This document shows positions 7,215 through 15,744 of a stretch of DNA of 63,695 nucleotides, in pieces. Origin of the DNA: Lachnoclostridium sp. UBA2905 (GTDB lineage Bacteria > Bacillota > Clostridia > Lachnospirales > Lachnospiraceae); contig DEDL01000022.1 of assembly GCA_002349525.1 (NCBI GenBank), positions 9,085 through 72,779 on the forward strand, in the 5' to 3' direction. The stretch's first letter is position 1. Every line of letters starts with the position of its first letter. The translations under genes were made by a program, and so were the position numbers. A model generated the notes under the pieces. The model worked only from the letters and a program-made list of their open reading frames with translations, ran no database searches and was not told where the DNA came from.

Positions 7215-9590
7215 ATGAATGATTGTGTAGAAAAAGGACCATTAACTGATGAGTACCTTGAAAAACTCGATGCCTATTGGCGTGCAGCTAATTATCTTGC
7301 AGCCGGACAGCTTTATCTGCTTGATAATCCATTACTCCGTGAACCATTAACTATGGACCATGTAAAGAAGAAGATAGTAGGTCACTGGGGAACTGTTCCT
7401 GGACAGAATTTCATTTATGCTCACCTTAACAGGGCCATCAAGAAATATGACCTTGATATGATATATATATCAGGTCCTGGTCATGGTGGAAACTTCATGG
7501 TAGCAAACACTTACCTTGAGGGTTCATACAGTGAAGTATATCCAAACATCAGCCAGGATGTTGAAGGAATGAAGAAATTATTTAAGCAGTTCTCATTCCC
7601 ATGTGGAATTTCAAGCCACGTTGCACCTGAAACTCCAGGTTCAATTAACGAAGGTGGTGAGCTTGGTTATTCACTTGCTCACAGCTTTGGTGCCGTATTT
7701 GATAACCCGGATCTTATTGCAGCCTGTGTAGTAGGTGATGGTGAAGCTGAAACAGGACCTCTTGCAACAGCTTGGCATTCAAACAAATTCCTTAATCCAG
7801 TAACAGACGGAGCAGTTCTTCCAATTCTCCATCTTAACGGATATAAGATCAGTAACCCAACAATTTTCTCACGTATTTCTAAAGATGAAGTTACAAGCTT
7901 CTTCCATGGATGCGGATGGGAGCCTCATTTTGTTGAAGGTGACGATCCTAAGAAAATGCACAGACTCATGGCTGAGACTCTTGACGAGTGTATTGAAAAG
8001 ATTAAAGAAATTCAGAAAAATGCACGTGAAAACGGCGATGCAAAGCGCCCTATATGGCCAATGATCGTTCTTCGTACACCAAAGGGATGGACTGGTCCTA
8101 AGGTTGTTGACGGAAAGCAGATTGAAGGAACATTCCGTGCTCATCAGGTTCCAATGACAATGGAGCAGCCAGAGCATCTTCAGATGTTAAAAGACTGGTT
8201 ACTCAGCTATCGTCCAGAGGAATTATTTGATGAGTCAGGTCGTCTTATTCCTGAACTTGAAGAGCTTGCACCTAAGGGAGAACACCGTATGGGAGCTAAC
8301 CCACATGCTAATGGTGGATTACTTCTTCGTGACCTTCGTCTTCCTGACTTCCGTGATTACGGAGTTGACGTTCCTGTTCCAGGTTCAGTTGTAGCACAGG
8401 ATATGATCGAGCTCGGCGGATTTGTACGTGACATTTTCAGACTTAACAGAGATAATAAAAACTTCCGTATCTTCGGACCTGATGAGACTATGTCAAACCG
8501 TCTTATGAAGGTATTTGAAGAGACAAACAGAGACTGGAATGCAGATATCGTTGATAATGATGAATTCCTTGCACATGATGGACGTGTAATGGATGGTATG
8601 CTTTCAGAGCATATGTGCGAAGGCTGGTTAGAGGGATACCTCTTAACAGGTCGTCATGGATTCTTCGCAAGTTACGAAGCATTTATCCGTCTTGTTGACT
8701 CAATGTTCTCACAGCATGCAAAATGGCTTAAGGTAACATCTGAGCTTCCTTGGAGACAGAAGATTGCTTCTCTTAACTATATCCTTACTTCAAATGTATG
8801 GCAGCAGGATCACAACGGATTCACTCATCAGGATCCAGGTTTCCTTGATCATGTAGCTAACAAGAAAGCAGACGTTGTACGTATGTATCTTCCACCAGAT
8901 GCTAACTGCTTACTTTCATGTTTCGATCACTGTATCAGAAGTAAGAACTACGTTAACGTTATCGTTGCTTCAAAACATCCTCGTCAGCAGTGGTTAACAA
9001 TGGAACAGGCTGTTAAACATTGTACACAGGGTATTGGAATCTGGGATTGGGCTTCCAATGACCAGGGTTGTGAGCCAGACGTTGTTCTTGCATGTTGTGG
9101 TGATACACCAACTCTTGAAGTTATGGCAGCTTCTAACATTCTTCATGAGCACCTTCCAGAGCTCAGAATTCGTATCGTCAATGTAGTTGACCTTATGAAG
9201 CTTCAGCCACACAGCGAGCATCCACACGGACTTAGCGATGTTGAATATGATTCATTATTCACAAAGGATACACCTGTTATCTTCGCATTCCACGGATACC
9301 GCACACTTATCCATGAGCTCACATATGACCGTCATAACAAGAATATGACAGTTCTTGGATATAAAGAAGAAGGAACAATTACAACACCATTCGATATGCG
9401 TGTTCAGAATAACATTGACCGTTTCAGCATTGTTCTTGAAGCAGTTAATTCTATTCCATCACTTGGAAGCAAAGGAGCTTACCTTGCACAGCTTATGCGT
9501 GACAAGCTCGTTGAGCACAAACAGTATATTGCTGACCATGGTATTGATCTTCCTGAAGTTGCTAACTGGGAGTGGAAAAGCATTAAATAA
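7215..9590 (+). CDS. xfp: Xylulose-5-phosphate/fructose-6-phosphate phosphoketolase
   Basis: A ThDP-dependent phosphoketolase (791 aa, normal length) that splits xylulose 5-phosphate and/or fructose 6-phosphate with phosphate into acetyl-phosphate and an aldose phosphate. Visible signatures: GPGHGGN near residue 93, EGGELGYSLAHSFG, and the ThDP/Mg motif VVGDGEAETGPLATAW. ATG 7215 has GGAAAGGAG upstream, whereas earlier in-frame codons encode a non-family hydrophobic stretch. Codon use looks more biased than in most neighbours, suggesting high expression. It is a single-gene unit with its own promoter and a strong terminator. Substrate preference cannot be read from sequence. Confidence 0.97.
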   Translation: MNDCVEKGPLTDEYLEKLDAYWRAANYLAAGQLYLLDNPLLREPLTMDHVKKKIVGHWGTVPGQNFIYAHLNRAIKKYDLDMIYISGPGHGGNFMVANTYLEGSYSEVYPNISQDVEGMKKLFKQFSFPCGISSHVAPETPGSINEGGELGYSLAHSFGAVFDNPDLIAACVVGDGEAETGPLATAWHSNKFLNPVTDGAVLPILHLNGYKISNPTIFSRISKDEVTSFFHGCGWEPHFVEGDDPKKMHRLMAETLDECIEKIKEIQKNARENGDAKRPIWPMIVLRTPKGWTGPKVVDGKQIEGTFRAHQVPMTMEQPEHLQMLKDWLLSYRPEELFDESGRLIPELEELAPKGEHRMGANPHANGGLLLRDLRLPDFRDYGVDVPVPGSVVAQDMIELGGFVRDIFRLNRDNKNFRIFGPDETMSNRLMKVFEETNRDWNADIVDNDEFLAHDGRVMDGMLSEHMCEGWLEGYLLTGRHGFFASYEAFIRLVDSMFSQHAKWLKVTSELPWRQKIASLNYILTSNVWQQDHNGFTHQDPGFLDHVANKKADVVRMYLPPDANCLLSCFDHCIRSKNYVNVIVASKHPRQQWLTMEQAVKHCTQGIGIWDWASNDQGCEPDVVLACCGDTPTLEVMAASNILHEHLPELRIRIVNVVDLMKLQPHSEHPHGLSDVEYDSLFTKDTPVIFAFHGYRTLIHELTYDRHNKNMTVLGYKEEGTITTPFDMRVQNNIDRFSIVLEAVNSIPSLGSKGAYLAQLMRDKLVEHKQYIADHGIDLPEVANWEWKSIK

Positions 9591-9597
9591 TTAATGC

Positions 9598-9677
9598 AAA
9601 AGCAATTTATCAGTTCAGGCACGCTTTCGCTACGCGAGCCTCGTAACAGTACCTGAAACTGATAAAATCGCTTTTTA
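9598..9677 (+). terminator. Long-stem terminator of the phosphoketolase gene
   Basis: The arms AAAAGCAATTTATCAGTTCAGG and CCTGAAACTGATAAAATCGCTTTT pair along about 20 bp with small bulges. The apex is GC-rich and the 3' arm runs into TTTTT. It starts just after the xfp stop. The stem is unusually long for a simple terminator and might also stabilise the mRNA 3' end. Confidence 0.8.
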
Positions 9678-9805
9678 AGGAGAATGGTCAATATGTCATA
9701 GACTGATTAAGTTGGTTGGATTAGTAATATTAGTTAGACTGGTTTTGTTAGTTAGACTGATTGAATTGGTTAGACATGTTAGATCATTTATATTAGCAAG
9801 TTTTT

Positions 9806-9883
9806 GGATTATATAGGTTTTGTGTTTGGACCTGCAATTATAGGCGGGCCAGAATATACATAAATCTATATAATCCTTTTTTT
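9806..9883 (+). terminator. Second intrinsic terminator-like hairpin
   Basis: GGATTATATAG (9806-9816) pairs perfectly with CTATATAATCC (9866-9876), followed by seven T. The 50-nt apical region may pair further (TTTGG with CCAGA). It lies about 130 bp beyond the xfp terminator, after a region with repeated TTAGTTAGACTG motifs. It may end read-through or a small RNA from 9680-9880. Confidence 0.6.
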
Positions 9884-9945
9884 GTGTTCTTTAAGAAGGA
9901 ACCTTATTTTTTATTTTTGGTGTAATTCATCATATACTGCCACAT

Positions 9946-10095
9946 ATTACAGAAGCTAATATTTCAGAAGCTAATATCACAAAAGCCAGTATCACAGAAG
10001 CTAATATTGCAGAAACACATATTACAGAAGCTAGTATTACAGAAGCTAATATTTCAGAAGCACATATTACAGAAGCTAATCTGACAAAAGCTACG
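9946..10095. repeat. 15-bp tandem repeat, ten copies
   Basis: Ten head-to-tail 15-bp units with consensus ATTACAGAAGCTAAT. In the plus frame they read as ten pentapeptides of the type ITEAN, ending in a stop at 10096-10098, directly against the thiE stop codon. No ATG, GTG or TTG opens that frame, so I treat it as non-coding. It lies immediately 3' of thiE. Confidence 0.9.
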
Positions 10096-10098
10096 TAA

Positions 10099-10836
10099 TT
10101 ACGCTTTCATGTATCCACTCATTATACAGGCTCCTTTTGCCCCGGCCTGTTTTACTTCATCAATTTTATCTGACTCAAGATCAATTCCCCCAATTCCATA
10201 AACAGGGATTGGCACACTGTCACACATTTTCTTGAGAAAATCTATGCCACGGGGAGCAAGGCCTTTTTTACAGTCAGTAATATACACATGGCCGGCTGTT
10301 ACATAATCGCAGCCCAATTTATATGCACATAAGGCGTCTTCTACAGAGTGACAGGATGCCCCATATCTCATAAGATTGTATATTTCAGATCTTCCATCTA
10401 ATATATTATTCGATCTTCCATCTGGCATTCCATTCGATCTTCCATCTGGTATTCCATTCGATATTTCATTTAACATTCCAGAGTTTCGGGGATTTGTTTT
10501 TGATATTTTTTTATCCCTGACAAGCTTCTCAAGTACATGCAGGGGAAAATGAGCCGGTGTCCCTAGTTCTTCTGCCACCAAAGCATAGTTATGTGCGCAA
10601 AAAACAACCCCTGCCCTGTCACATATTGTCTTAAGACGTTTTGCAACTTCACGATATTCTTCTTCACTTAAATCTTTTTCCCGTAAAATAATTGAAGCAG
10701 GCCTTATGTCCTGCTTCATATTTACGATTTCACTTATACGATCATAAAAAGCGTCAAATCCGTACTTTTCATAACCCTTGCATAATTTTCTGTTAGTTAC
10801 ACAAATTAATTTGAAATCATCCATTTTATTCACCAT
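10099..10836 (-). CDS. thiE: Thiamine phosphate synthase family protein (ThiE/TenI-like)
   Basis: A TIM-barrel protein of about 245 aa of the ThiE/TenI family, last in the thi cluster. ThiE joins HMP-PP and thiazole phosphate to make thiamine phosphate. Family blocks include ICVTNRKLC, IILREKDLSEEEY, DYVTAGHVYITDCKKG and PVYGIGGI. The central ThiE segment usually reading IINDR is FCAHNY here, so a TenI-like thiazole tautomerase role is possible. Between residues about 125 and 150 lies an insertion of 8-residue repeats (NGIPDGRS, NGMPDGRS, NNILDGRS) not expected in the fold. The start is ATG 10836 or 10824. A 115-bp gap separates it from thiH. Confidence 0.8.
   Translation of the reverse strand: MVNKMDDFKLICVTNRKLCKGYEKYGFDAFYDRISEIVNMKQDIRPASIILREKDLSEEEYREVAKRLKTICDRAGVVFCAHNYALVAEELGTPAHFPLHVLEKLVRDKKISKTNPRNSGMLNEISNGIPDGRSNGMPDGRSNNILDGRSEIYNLMRYGASCHSVEDALCAYKLGCDYVTAGHVYITDCKKGLAPRGIDFLKKMCDSVPIPVYGIGGIDLESDKIDEVKQAGAKGACIMSGYMKA
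10388..10463 (-). repeat. 24-bp in-frame tandem repeat inside thiE
   Basis: Three close 24-bp copies beginning GATCTTCCATCT (plus-strand reading) and one decayed copy. They encode the octapeptide series ending in DGRS on the minus strand. The unit is a multiple of three and the frame is kept. Confidence 0.9.
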
Positions 10837-10950
10837 TCAATATAGTTATAAAAACCAATGTAATTACAGAAGTTCAGTATATTTCCAAACACACAGTATA
10901 ATTACACTAATTCGACATAATGATTGTCTGTTCACCTATATATTATCTCC

Positions 10951-12216
10951 CTACAGGTACAGATAATCATTTAATACCGGCTGAAGTCCCTCAGAAGACA
11001 TATCTGTGTACATCTTGTCAAAGCTTCGTGAATCATTTATCTCGAACTGCTCATCACCAGCTTCTTCTGACTTCTCGCTGCCTGTATATTTGCTTTCATG
11101 GTCTCCTATTCCGGTTGAAACACCGGCAGAAACCTTGGTTGCTGCAAATTTAACTATTCCATTTCTGAAGGTCTCACTCTCTCTTGAGGAAACAGTAATG
11201 CCGGCATATGGAAGAAATAATCTGTATGCACAAAGAATCTGGCAAAGCTGCTTTTCATGTACGTCAAGAGGATTAATCTTATCATTATTTATTATTGGTC
11301 TGAGTCTTGGACATGAGAGTGACATCTCTGCATGTGGGTATTTTCTCTGGAGATAATATGCATGGAGAGCTGTTGCCAGGGCATCCTTTCTAAAATCTGA
11401 AAGTCCTAAGAGTGCTGCACATGCAACGCCTCTCATGCCACCCATAAGAGCCCTCTCCTGGGCTTCAAACCTGTATGGCCATACCCTCTTATGGCCCATA
11501 AGATGCAGGGTCTCATACTTGTCTGAATCATAGGTTTCCTGGAAAACAGTAACATAATCAGCTCCACATTCATGAAGATATCTGTACTCATCAGTATTAA
11601 GAGGATATATCTCAAGACCAACCATTCTGAAATATTTTCTCGCAAGCTTACATGCTTCACCTATATACTCAACACTGCTCATATTACGGCTCTCGCCTGT
11701 AAGGATAAGAATCTCTTCCATTCCTGAATCTGCGATAACCTTCATTTCATGTTCAATCTGCTCCATATTAAGCTTCATTCTGTGAATCTGGTTGTAGCAG
11801 TTAAAACCACAGTATACACAGTAGTTTTCGCAGTAATTTGCAATATATAATGGAGTAAATATATACACAGTATTACCAAAATGCATTCTTGTCTGAATCT
11901 GGGCCTTCTTTGCCATTTCCTCTAAAAATGGTTCTGCGGCAGGTGAAAGAAATGCCTTAAGATCCTCTATTGAGCACTTGTCATGATCGAGAGCCCTTTT
12001 AACGTCCCTTGCTGTATATTTGCTGTAATCATATGAATCCATCTCTGATATTACCTTTTCAAGTATATCAGATTTAATCTGTTCCATGCCCTCAAGGTAT
12101 TCCATATGGCTTTTTCTGCTTGAAGGATCATTTTCAAGCATATGCTTCTTAGCAAGTGCCTTTTCAGATAACTTGTCTGAGTCTACATAAAAATCATTTT
12201 CCTGTTTATTTTCCAT
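10951..12216 (-). CDS. thiH: 2-iminoacetate synthase (tyrosine lyase) ThiH
   Basis: A radical SAM enzyme of 421 aa that cleaves tyrosine to dehydroglycine and p-cresol, supplying the glycine unit of the thiamine thiazole ring under anaerobic conditions. The cluster motif is YCENYCVYCGF (CxxxCxxC). Other family segments are GEILILTGES-like EEILILTGES and SAGVSTGIG near the C-terminus. I start at ATG 12216, 13 bp after the thiG stop, with GGCGGTGTGAG upstream. A longer frame to 12327 would run inside thiG. A short acidic low-complexity insertion (around ESKYTGSEKSEEAG) precedes the conserved end GDEQFEI. Confidence 0.95.
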   Translation of the reverse strand: MENKQENDFYVDSDKLSEKALAKKHMLENDPSSRKSHMEYLEGMEQIKSDILEKVISEMDSYDYSKYTARDVKRALDHDKCSIEDLKAFLSPAAEPFLEEMAKKAQIQTRMHFGNTVYIFTPLYIANYCENYCVYCGFNCYNQIHRMKLNMEQIEHEMKVIADSGMEEILILTGESRNMSSVEYIGEACKLARKYFRMVGLEIYPLNTDEYRYLHECGADYVTVFQETYDSDKYETLHLMGHKRVWPYRFEAQERALMGGMRGVACAALLGLSDFRKDALATALHAYYLQRKYPHAEMSLSCPRLRPIINNDKINPLDVHEKQLCQILCAYRLFLPYAGITVSSRESETFRNGIVKFAATKVSAGVSTGIGDHESKYTGSEKSEEAGDEQFEINDSRSFDKMYTDMSSEGLQPVLNDYLYL

Positions 12217-12229
12217 TGTCTCACACCGC

Positions 12230-13000
12230 CTAATCACGTAAAAATCCTGTAAGTGGGTCTGATGCAGAAGCACCTCTTCCAAGTACTCTTCCAAGTCCTG
12301 AAAGGTAAGCCTTACGTCCGGCCTCAATTGCCTGCTTAAATGCAGAAGCCATCATTGTAAGGTCGCCTGCTGTTGCAAGGGCTGTATTAGCCATAACTGC
12401 GGCAGCACCCATTTCCATAGCCTCGCAGGCCTGTGATGGACGTCCGATTCCGGCATCAACGATAATAGGCAGATCAATCTCATTAATAAGAATCTCTATA
12501 AATTCCTTTGCAGCAAGTCCCTTATTGGAGCCGATTGGCGCTGCAAGAGGCATAATAGTAGCGGCACCTGCATTGACAAGGTCTCTTGCCACATTAAGGT
12601 CCGGATACATATATGGCATAACAACAAATCCTTCATTTGCAAGAATTTCTGTTGCTTTAATTGTTTCATAATTGTCAGGAAGGAGATATTTGGAATCTCT
12701 CATAATCTCAATTTTCACAAAGTTACCACAGCCAAGCTCTCTGGCAAGTCTGGCTATTCTTACTGCCTCGCTTGCATCTCTTGCGCCTGATGTATTAGGA
12801 AGAAGAGTTACTCCTTCAGGTATAAAATCAAGAATACTCTCTCTTTCCTTAGTATTGGCACGTCTTACTGCAAGAGTGATAATCTGAGCTCCTGCATCCT
12901 TAACTGCCGCCTCAATAAGATTCATGGAATACTTTCCTGAACCAAGAATAAATCTGGAATCAAATTCGTGTCCAGCAATAACTAACTTGTCATTATTCAT
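12230..13000 (-). CDS. thiG: Thiazole synthase ThiG
   Basis: A 256-aa TIM-barrel enzyme that forms thiazole phosphate from deoxyxylulose 5-phosphate, ThiS thiocarboxylate and dehydroglycine. Family signatures: FILGSGKY near the N-terminus, NTSGARDASEAVR, FVKIEIM with the Schiff-base lysine (near residue 97), IIVDAGIGRPSQA and VMANTALATA. Third gene of the thiSFGHE operon; its partner ThiH follows at once and ThiF precedes by 33 bp. Confidence 0.96.
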   Translation of the reverse strand: MNNDKLVIAGHEFDSRFILGSGKYSMNLIEAAVKDAGAQIITLAVRRANTKERESILDFIPEGVTLLPNTSGARDASEAVRIARLARELGCGNFVKIEIMRDSKYLLPDNYETIKATEILANEGFVVMPYMYPDLNVARDLVNAGAATIMPLAAPIGSNKGLAAKEFIEILINEIDLPIIVDAGIGRPSQACEAMEMGAAAVMANTALATAGDLTMMASAFKQAIEAGRKAYLSGLGRVLGRGASASDPLTGFLRD

Positions 13001-13033
13001 AATATAAAAGCCTTCTTTCTATCAATTATATTT

Positions 13034-13693
13034 TCACTTTAATTCCCCTGAAATGAGGCGAAGCACCGTGTGAGCCTGATGGCCTGCGCATATCATTACT
13101 CTTGCCGCCACAAGACCTATATCATCATTCACATCGCTGACTCCGTCGCCACACAGATAAAAATGAGCCGACAAACGTCTGGTCCTAATATCATTTGGCG
13201 AACCCATACCTGCCATTCCTGAAGCTGCCACCAGATATTTCTCCGGAAAATGCTCCAGAACCCCATTTACAAGCATTGCCTTAGCGTATGGATTATCAAA
13301 TGCCTCGCATATTATATCATCATCTTTAAGTAACTCATACATATTAACATCATCAATACGAACTGTATCATATACCACTTCCACATATGGCATAATCTCT
13401 GAAAGCGTTTCCTTCAGGGCCTCTGTCTTGAATTTGCCAAGCTGGGCAACACGGTACTGCTGCCTATTAAGATTCGTTATATCTACCCGGTCAAAATCAA
13501 TAATATGAAGCCTGCCTATTCCTGCTCTTGCAAGCATAATTGCAATATTGGAACCAAGTCCGCCCAAGCCACATATACATACCTTTGCAGCATTGAACTT
13601 CTTCTGCCTTTCTATGCCATGTCTGTCAGTAAGTGCCTTCATAATATCATTTTCTGAAGGATATTCACCTATATTATTAATATGTTCTGTCAT
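13034..13693 (-). CDS. thiF: ThiS adenylyltransferase ThiF
   Basis: A 219-aa E1-like enzyme that adenylates the C-terminus of ThiS before sulfur transfer. The nucleotide loop ICGLGGLGSN and the segment HIIDFDRVDITNLNRQQY, with the catalytic Asp/Arg region, are typical. This is the short clostridial ThiF type; I see no CxxC zinc motifs. ATG 13693 is 3 bp after the thiS stop, indicating translational coupling. Confidence 0.92.
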   Translation of the reverse strand: MTEHINNIGEYPSENDIMKALTDRHGIERQKKFNAAKVCICGLGGLGSNIAIMLARAGIGRLHIIDFDRVDITNLNRQQYRVAQLGKFKTEALKETLSEIMPYVEVVYDTVRIDDVNMYELLKDDDIICEAFDNPYAKAMLVNGVLEHFPEKYLVAASGMAGMGSPNDIRTRRLSAHFYLCGDGVSDVNDDIGLVAARVMICAGHQAHTVLRLISGELK

Positions 13694-13696
13694 GTT

Positions 13697-13897
13697 TTAC
13701 AGACTTCCTCCACCAACAAAACTTACAATTTCTATTATATCACCATCTTCAATAACCGTATTATCATATTCAGCTTTTGGAACAATCTCTTCATTGCGCT
13801 CAAGGGCAATAAGCTCCTTCTTGTATTCCGTAGAAGTCAGATACTCTGTTATTGTCATGCCGGATACATCGTAGTCTTTTCCGTTGATTTTTACCAT
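13697..13897 (-). CDS. thiS: Sulfur carrier protein ThiS
   Basis: A 66-aa beta-grasp carrier with the ThiS pattern (MVKINGKDYDVSG at the start, then EYLTS, then IVSFVGGG). ThiS normally ends in a free Gly-Gly that is adenylated and thiocarboxylated. Here two further residues, Ser-Leu, follow the glycines before the stop. Either the protein is trimmed or the glycine tail is not functional as written. GGAGG precedes ATG 13897. First gene of the operon. I see no TPP riboswitch in the 150-bp upstream gap. Confidence 0.9.
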   Translation of the reverse strand: MVKINGKDYDVSGMTITEYLTSTEYKKELIALERNEEIVPKAEYDNTVIEDGDIIEIVSFVGGGSL

Positions 13898-13934
13898 ATA
13901 TCTAAATAACCTCCATTTTCAACTATTCTCGTTT

Positions 13935-13963
13935 ATTATAATTCCAGTCTTGTAAAAAAGCAA
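13935..13963 (-). promoter_or_regulatory. Putative promoter of the thiSFGHE operon
   Basis: On the minus strand TTGCTT (13958-13963) lies 17 bp from TATAAT (13935-13940), about 35 bp before the thiS start. The short leader leaves no room for a TPP riboswitch. Confidence 0.55.
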
Positions 13964-13970
13964 ATTTATG

Positions 13971-14000
13971 TTGCAAAAAACATCTTTACAATGATATAAT
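13971..14000 (+). promoter_or_regulatory. Putative promoter of the HD-GYP response regulator gene
   Basis: TTGCAA (13971-13976), an 18-bp spacer and TATAAT (13995-14000). It is divergent from the thi promoter. An AAGGGG ribosome site at 14034-14039 precedes the start. Confidence 0.5.
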
Positions 14001-14048
14001 ATAAATGATTACTTAATAATATTAATTTTTTATTAAGGGGCTGTTCAT

Positions 14049-15164
14049 ATGGATAATAAGCAGAGAACAATACTCATAGCAGACGACGCTGAGATCAACA
14101 GAGATCTCCTTCGTATGTTATTTGAAAATGATTATAATATAATAGAAGCCAGCAATGGTGAAGAAGCAATAGAGGCTCTTGCCAGTAATAAGGATCATAT
14201 TGCCATGTTGTTTCTTGATCTTGTAATGCCTAAGAAAAACGGACTTGATGTTTTGGCTTATATGAATGACACAGGTCTTATATCCAACGTGCCTGTTATT
14301 ATGGTTACAGGCGAAGCCACCGGCGATACAGATCTTAAAGCTTATGAATATGGTGTATCCGACATAATATACAAGCCTATAGAGCCTAAGGTTGTTGTAA
14401 GACGAACACTTAATCTTATTGAGCTTTTTGATTACCGCATCAATATAGAAAAAGAGCTGGAGCATCGTACTGCCGAACTCTTAGAAAGCAGGCGACAGCT
14501 TGAACAGAACAAGGAATTTCTTGTTGATGGTTTAAGTTCAGTAGTTGAATTCCGTAATCTTGAATCTGGTGAACATATTAAGATGGTAAAGCAGTTTACA
14601 GAGATTATGCTAAGATATCTTAACAGTCATTCACCTAGGTATCATTTTACAGAATCACAGATTAATAGTATTGTGGTTGCCTCATCCCTGCATGACCTTG
14701 GTAAGATTGCCATCTCAGATAGTATTCTTTTAAAACCTTCTAGGCTTACCACTGATGAATATGATGAGATGAAAAAACATACATTGTTCGGATGCCAGCT
14801 TTTAGATCATTTTAAGCATGACAGCAGTGATTTCTATACATACTGCTACGATATATGCAGATATCATCATGAAAGATATGACGGCAACGGTTATCCTGAC
14901 GGACTTTCCGGTGATGAGATTCCAATATGGGCTCAGGTGGTATCTATTGCAGACGTATTTGATGCCCTTATTAGCAAGCGTGTATACAAGCCGGCATTTT
15001 CTTTTGAGCAGACAATTGATATGATTGAGGACGGTGAGTGTGGAATTTTCTCACCTGAGATTATGGACTGCTTCAGACATGCAAAAAGTGACTTGTACAA
15101 GCTGGCTAAGGAAGAACGCGAGCACCTCATATATAATGAAGCTATAATGAGAAACAAGATATAA
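14049..15164 (+). CDS. Response regulator with HD-GYP-type phosphodiesterase domain
   Basis: A 371-aa protein. Residues 5-125 form a receiver domain (acidic pair IADDAEINRD, phospho-Asp in LFLDLVMPKKNG near residue 59, conserved Lys in YKPIEP). After a coiled linker comes an HD-GYP-like domain with HDLGKIAISD, the HHERYDGNGYPDGL block and VSIADVFDALISKR. Such proteins usually hydrolyse cyclic di-GMP, and phosphorylation would control activity. No histidine kinase lies beside it. It is followed by dtd after 31 bp, possibly co-transcribed. Confidence 0.93.
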   Translation: MDNKQRTILIADDAEINRDLLRMLFENDYNIIEASNGEEAIEALASNKDHIAMLFLDLVMPKKNGLDVLAYMNDTGLISNVPVIMVTGEATGDTDLKAYEYGVSDIIYKPIEPKVVVRRTLNLIELFDYRINIEKELEHRTAELLESRRQLEQNKEFLVDGLSSVVEFRNLESGEHIKMVKQFTEIMLRYLNSHSPRYHFTESQINSIVVASSLHDLGKIAISDSILLKPSRLTTDEYDEMKKHTLFGCQLLDHFKHDSSDFYTYCYDICRYHHERYDGNGYPDGLSGDEIPIWAQVVSIADVFDALISKRVYKPAFSFEQTIDMIEDGECGIFSPEIMDCFRHAKSDLYKLAKEEREHLIYNEAIMRNKI

Positions 15165-15195
15165 TTATTACTAATCAATCTGGAGGATTACTAAC

Positions 15196-15645
15196 ATGAA
15201 AATGGTTATTCAGCGTGTTCAGAATGCTTCTGTAACAGTTGACAACAATGTAATAAGCAGCATTAACAAGGGATTACTGGTTCTTCTTGGTGTAGCTGAC
15301 ACAGACACAAAGGAGATAGCCGACAAAATGATCAGAAAGCTCACCGGACTTCGTATATTTGAAGATTCCGAAGGTAAAACCAATCTGAATCTTGCTTCTG
15401 TTAACGGCGAACTGCTTATCATATCACAGTTTACACTGTATGCAGACTGTAAAAAAGGTAATCGTCCATCATTTATTAAAGCCGGCAAGCCGGATATGGC
15501 TAATGATATGTACGAATATATTATTTCCGAATGCAGGAAACAGGTTCCGGTTGTTGGCCACGGGGTATTTGGTGCTGACATGAAGGTTTCCCTTCTTAAT
15601 GACGGACCGTTTACAATCGTACTGGATTCCGATGAGATATGCTAA
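15196..15645 (+). CDS. dtd: D-aminoacyl-tRNA deacylase
   Basis: A 149-aa DTD that hydrolyses D-amino acids (and glycine) mischarged on tRNA. Diagnostic motifs are SQFTLYADCKKGNRPSF and the C-terminal NDGPFTIVLDS, which carries the Gly-cisPro region. GGAGG lies 10 bp upstream of the ATG. Length is normal. It ends just before a strong shared terminator. Confidence 0.96.
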   Translation: MKMVIQRVQNASVTVDNNVISSINKGLLVLLGVADTDTKEIADKMIRKLTGLRIFEDSEGKTNLNLASVNGELLIISQFTLYADCKKGNRPSFIKAGKPDMANDMYEYIISECRKQVPVVGHGVFGADMKVSLLNDGPFTIVLDSDEIC

Positions 15646-15668
15646 TTACGGTTTTTACAACTCTTTAA

Positions 15669-15719
15669 AAGACCTTAAAGCGGATTCAATTTGTAATTTC
15701 GAAACTGCTTTAAGGTCTT
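15669..15719. terminator. Bidirectional terminator between dtd and the PAP2 gene
   Basis: A perfect 13-bp inverted repeat, AAGACCTTAAAGC (15669-15681) and GCTTTAAGGTCTT (15707-15719), with AT-rich flanks. It separates the convergent dtd and PAP2 phosphatase genes. Confidence 0.85.
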
Positions 15720-15744
15720 ATTAACGTTCTCTTTATTAACTTCT

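Noticed and set aside
9946..10095. CRISPR array
   Set aside because: Units are contiguous with no spacers, as in all other arrays here, and there are no cas genes.
9895..10098. Plus-strand frame encoding ten ITEAN-like pentapeptides 3' of thiE
   Set aside because: The frame is open only because the unit is 15 bp. No ATG, GTG or TTG and no ribosome site opens it.
10951..12327. Longer ThiH starting at 12327
   Set aside because: The extra 37 residues overlap thiG and are not family-like. ATG 12216 has a suitable site and spacing.
13898..14048. TPP riboswitch before the thi operon
   Set aside because: The gap is AT-rich, lacks the conserved thi-box segments and is mostly taken up by two divergent promoters.
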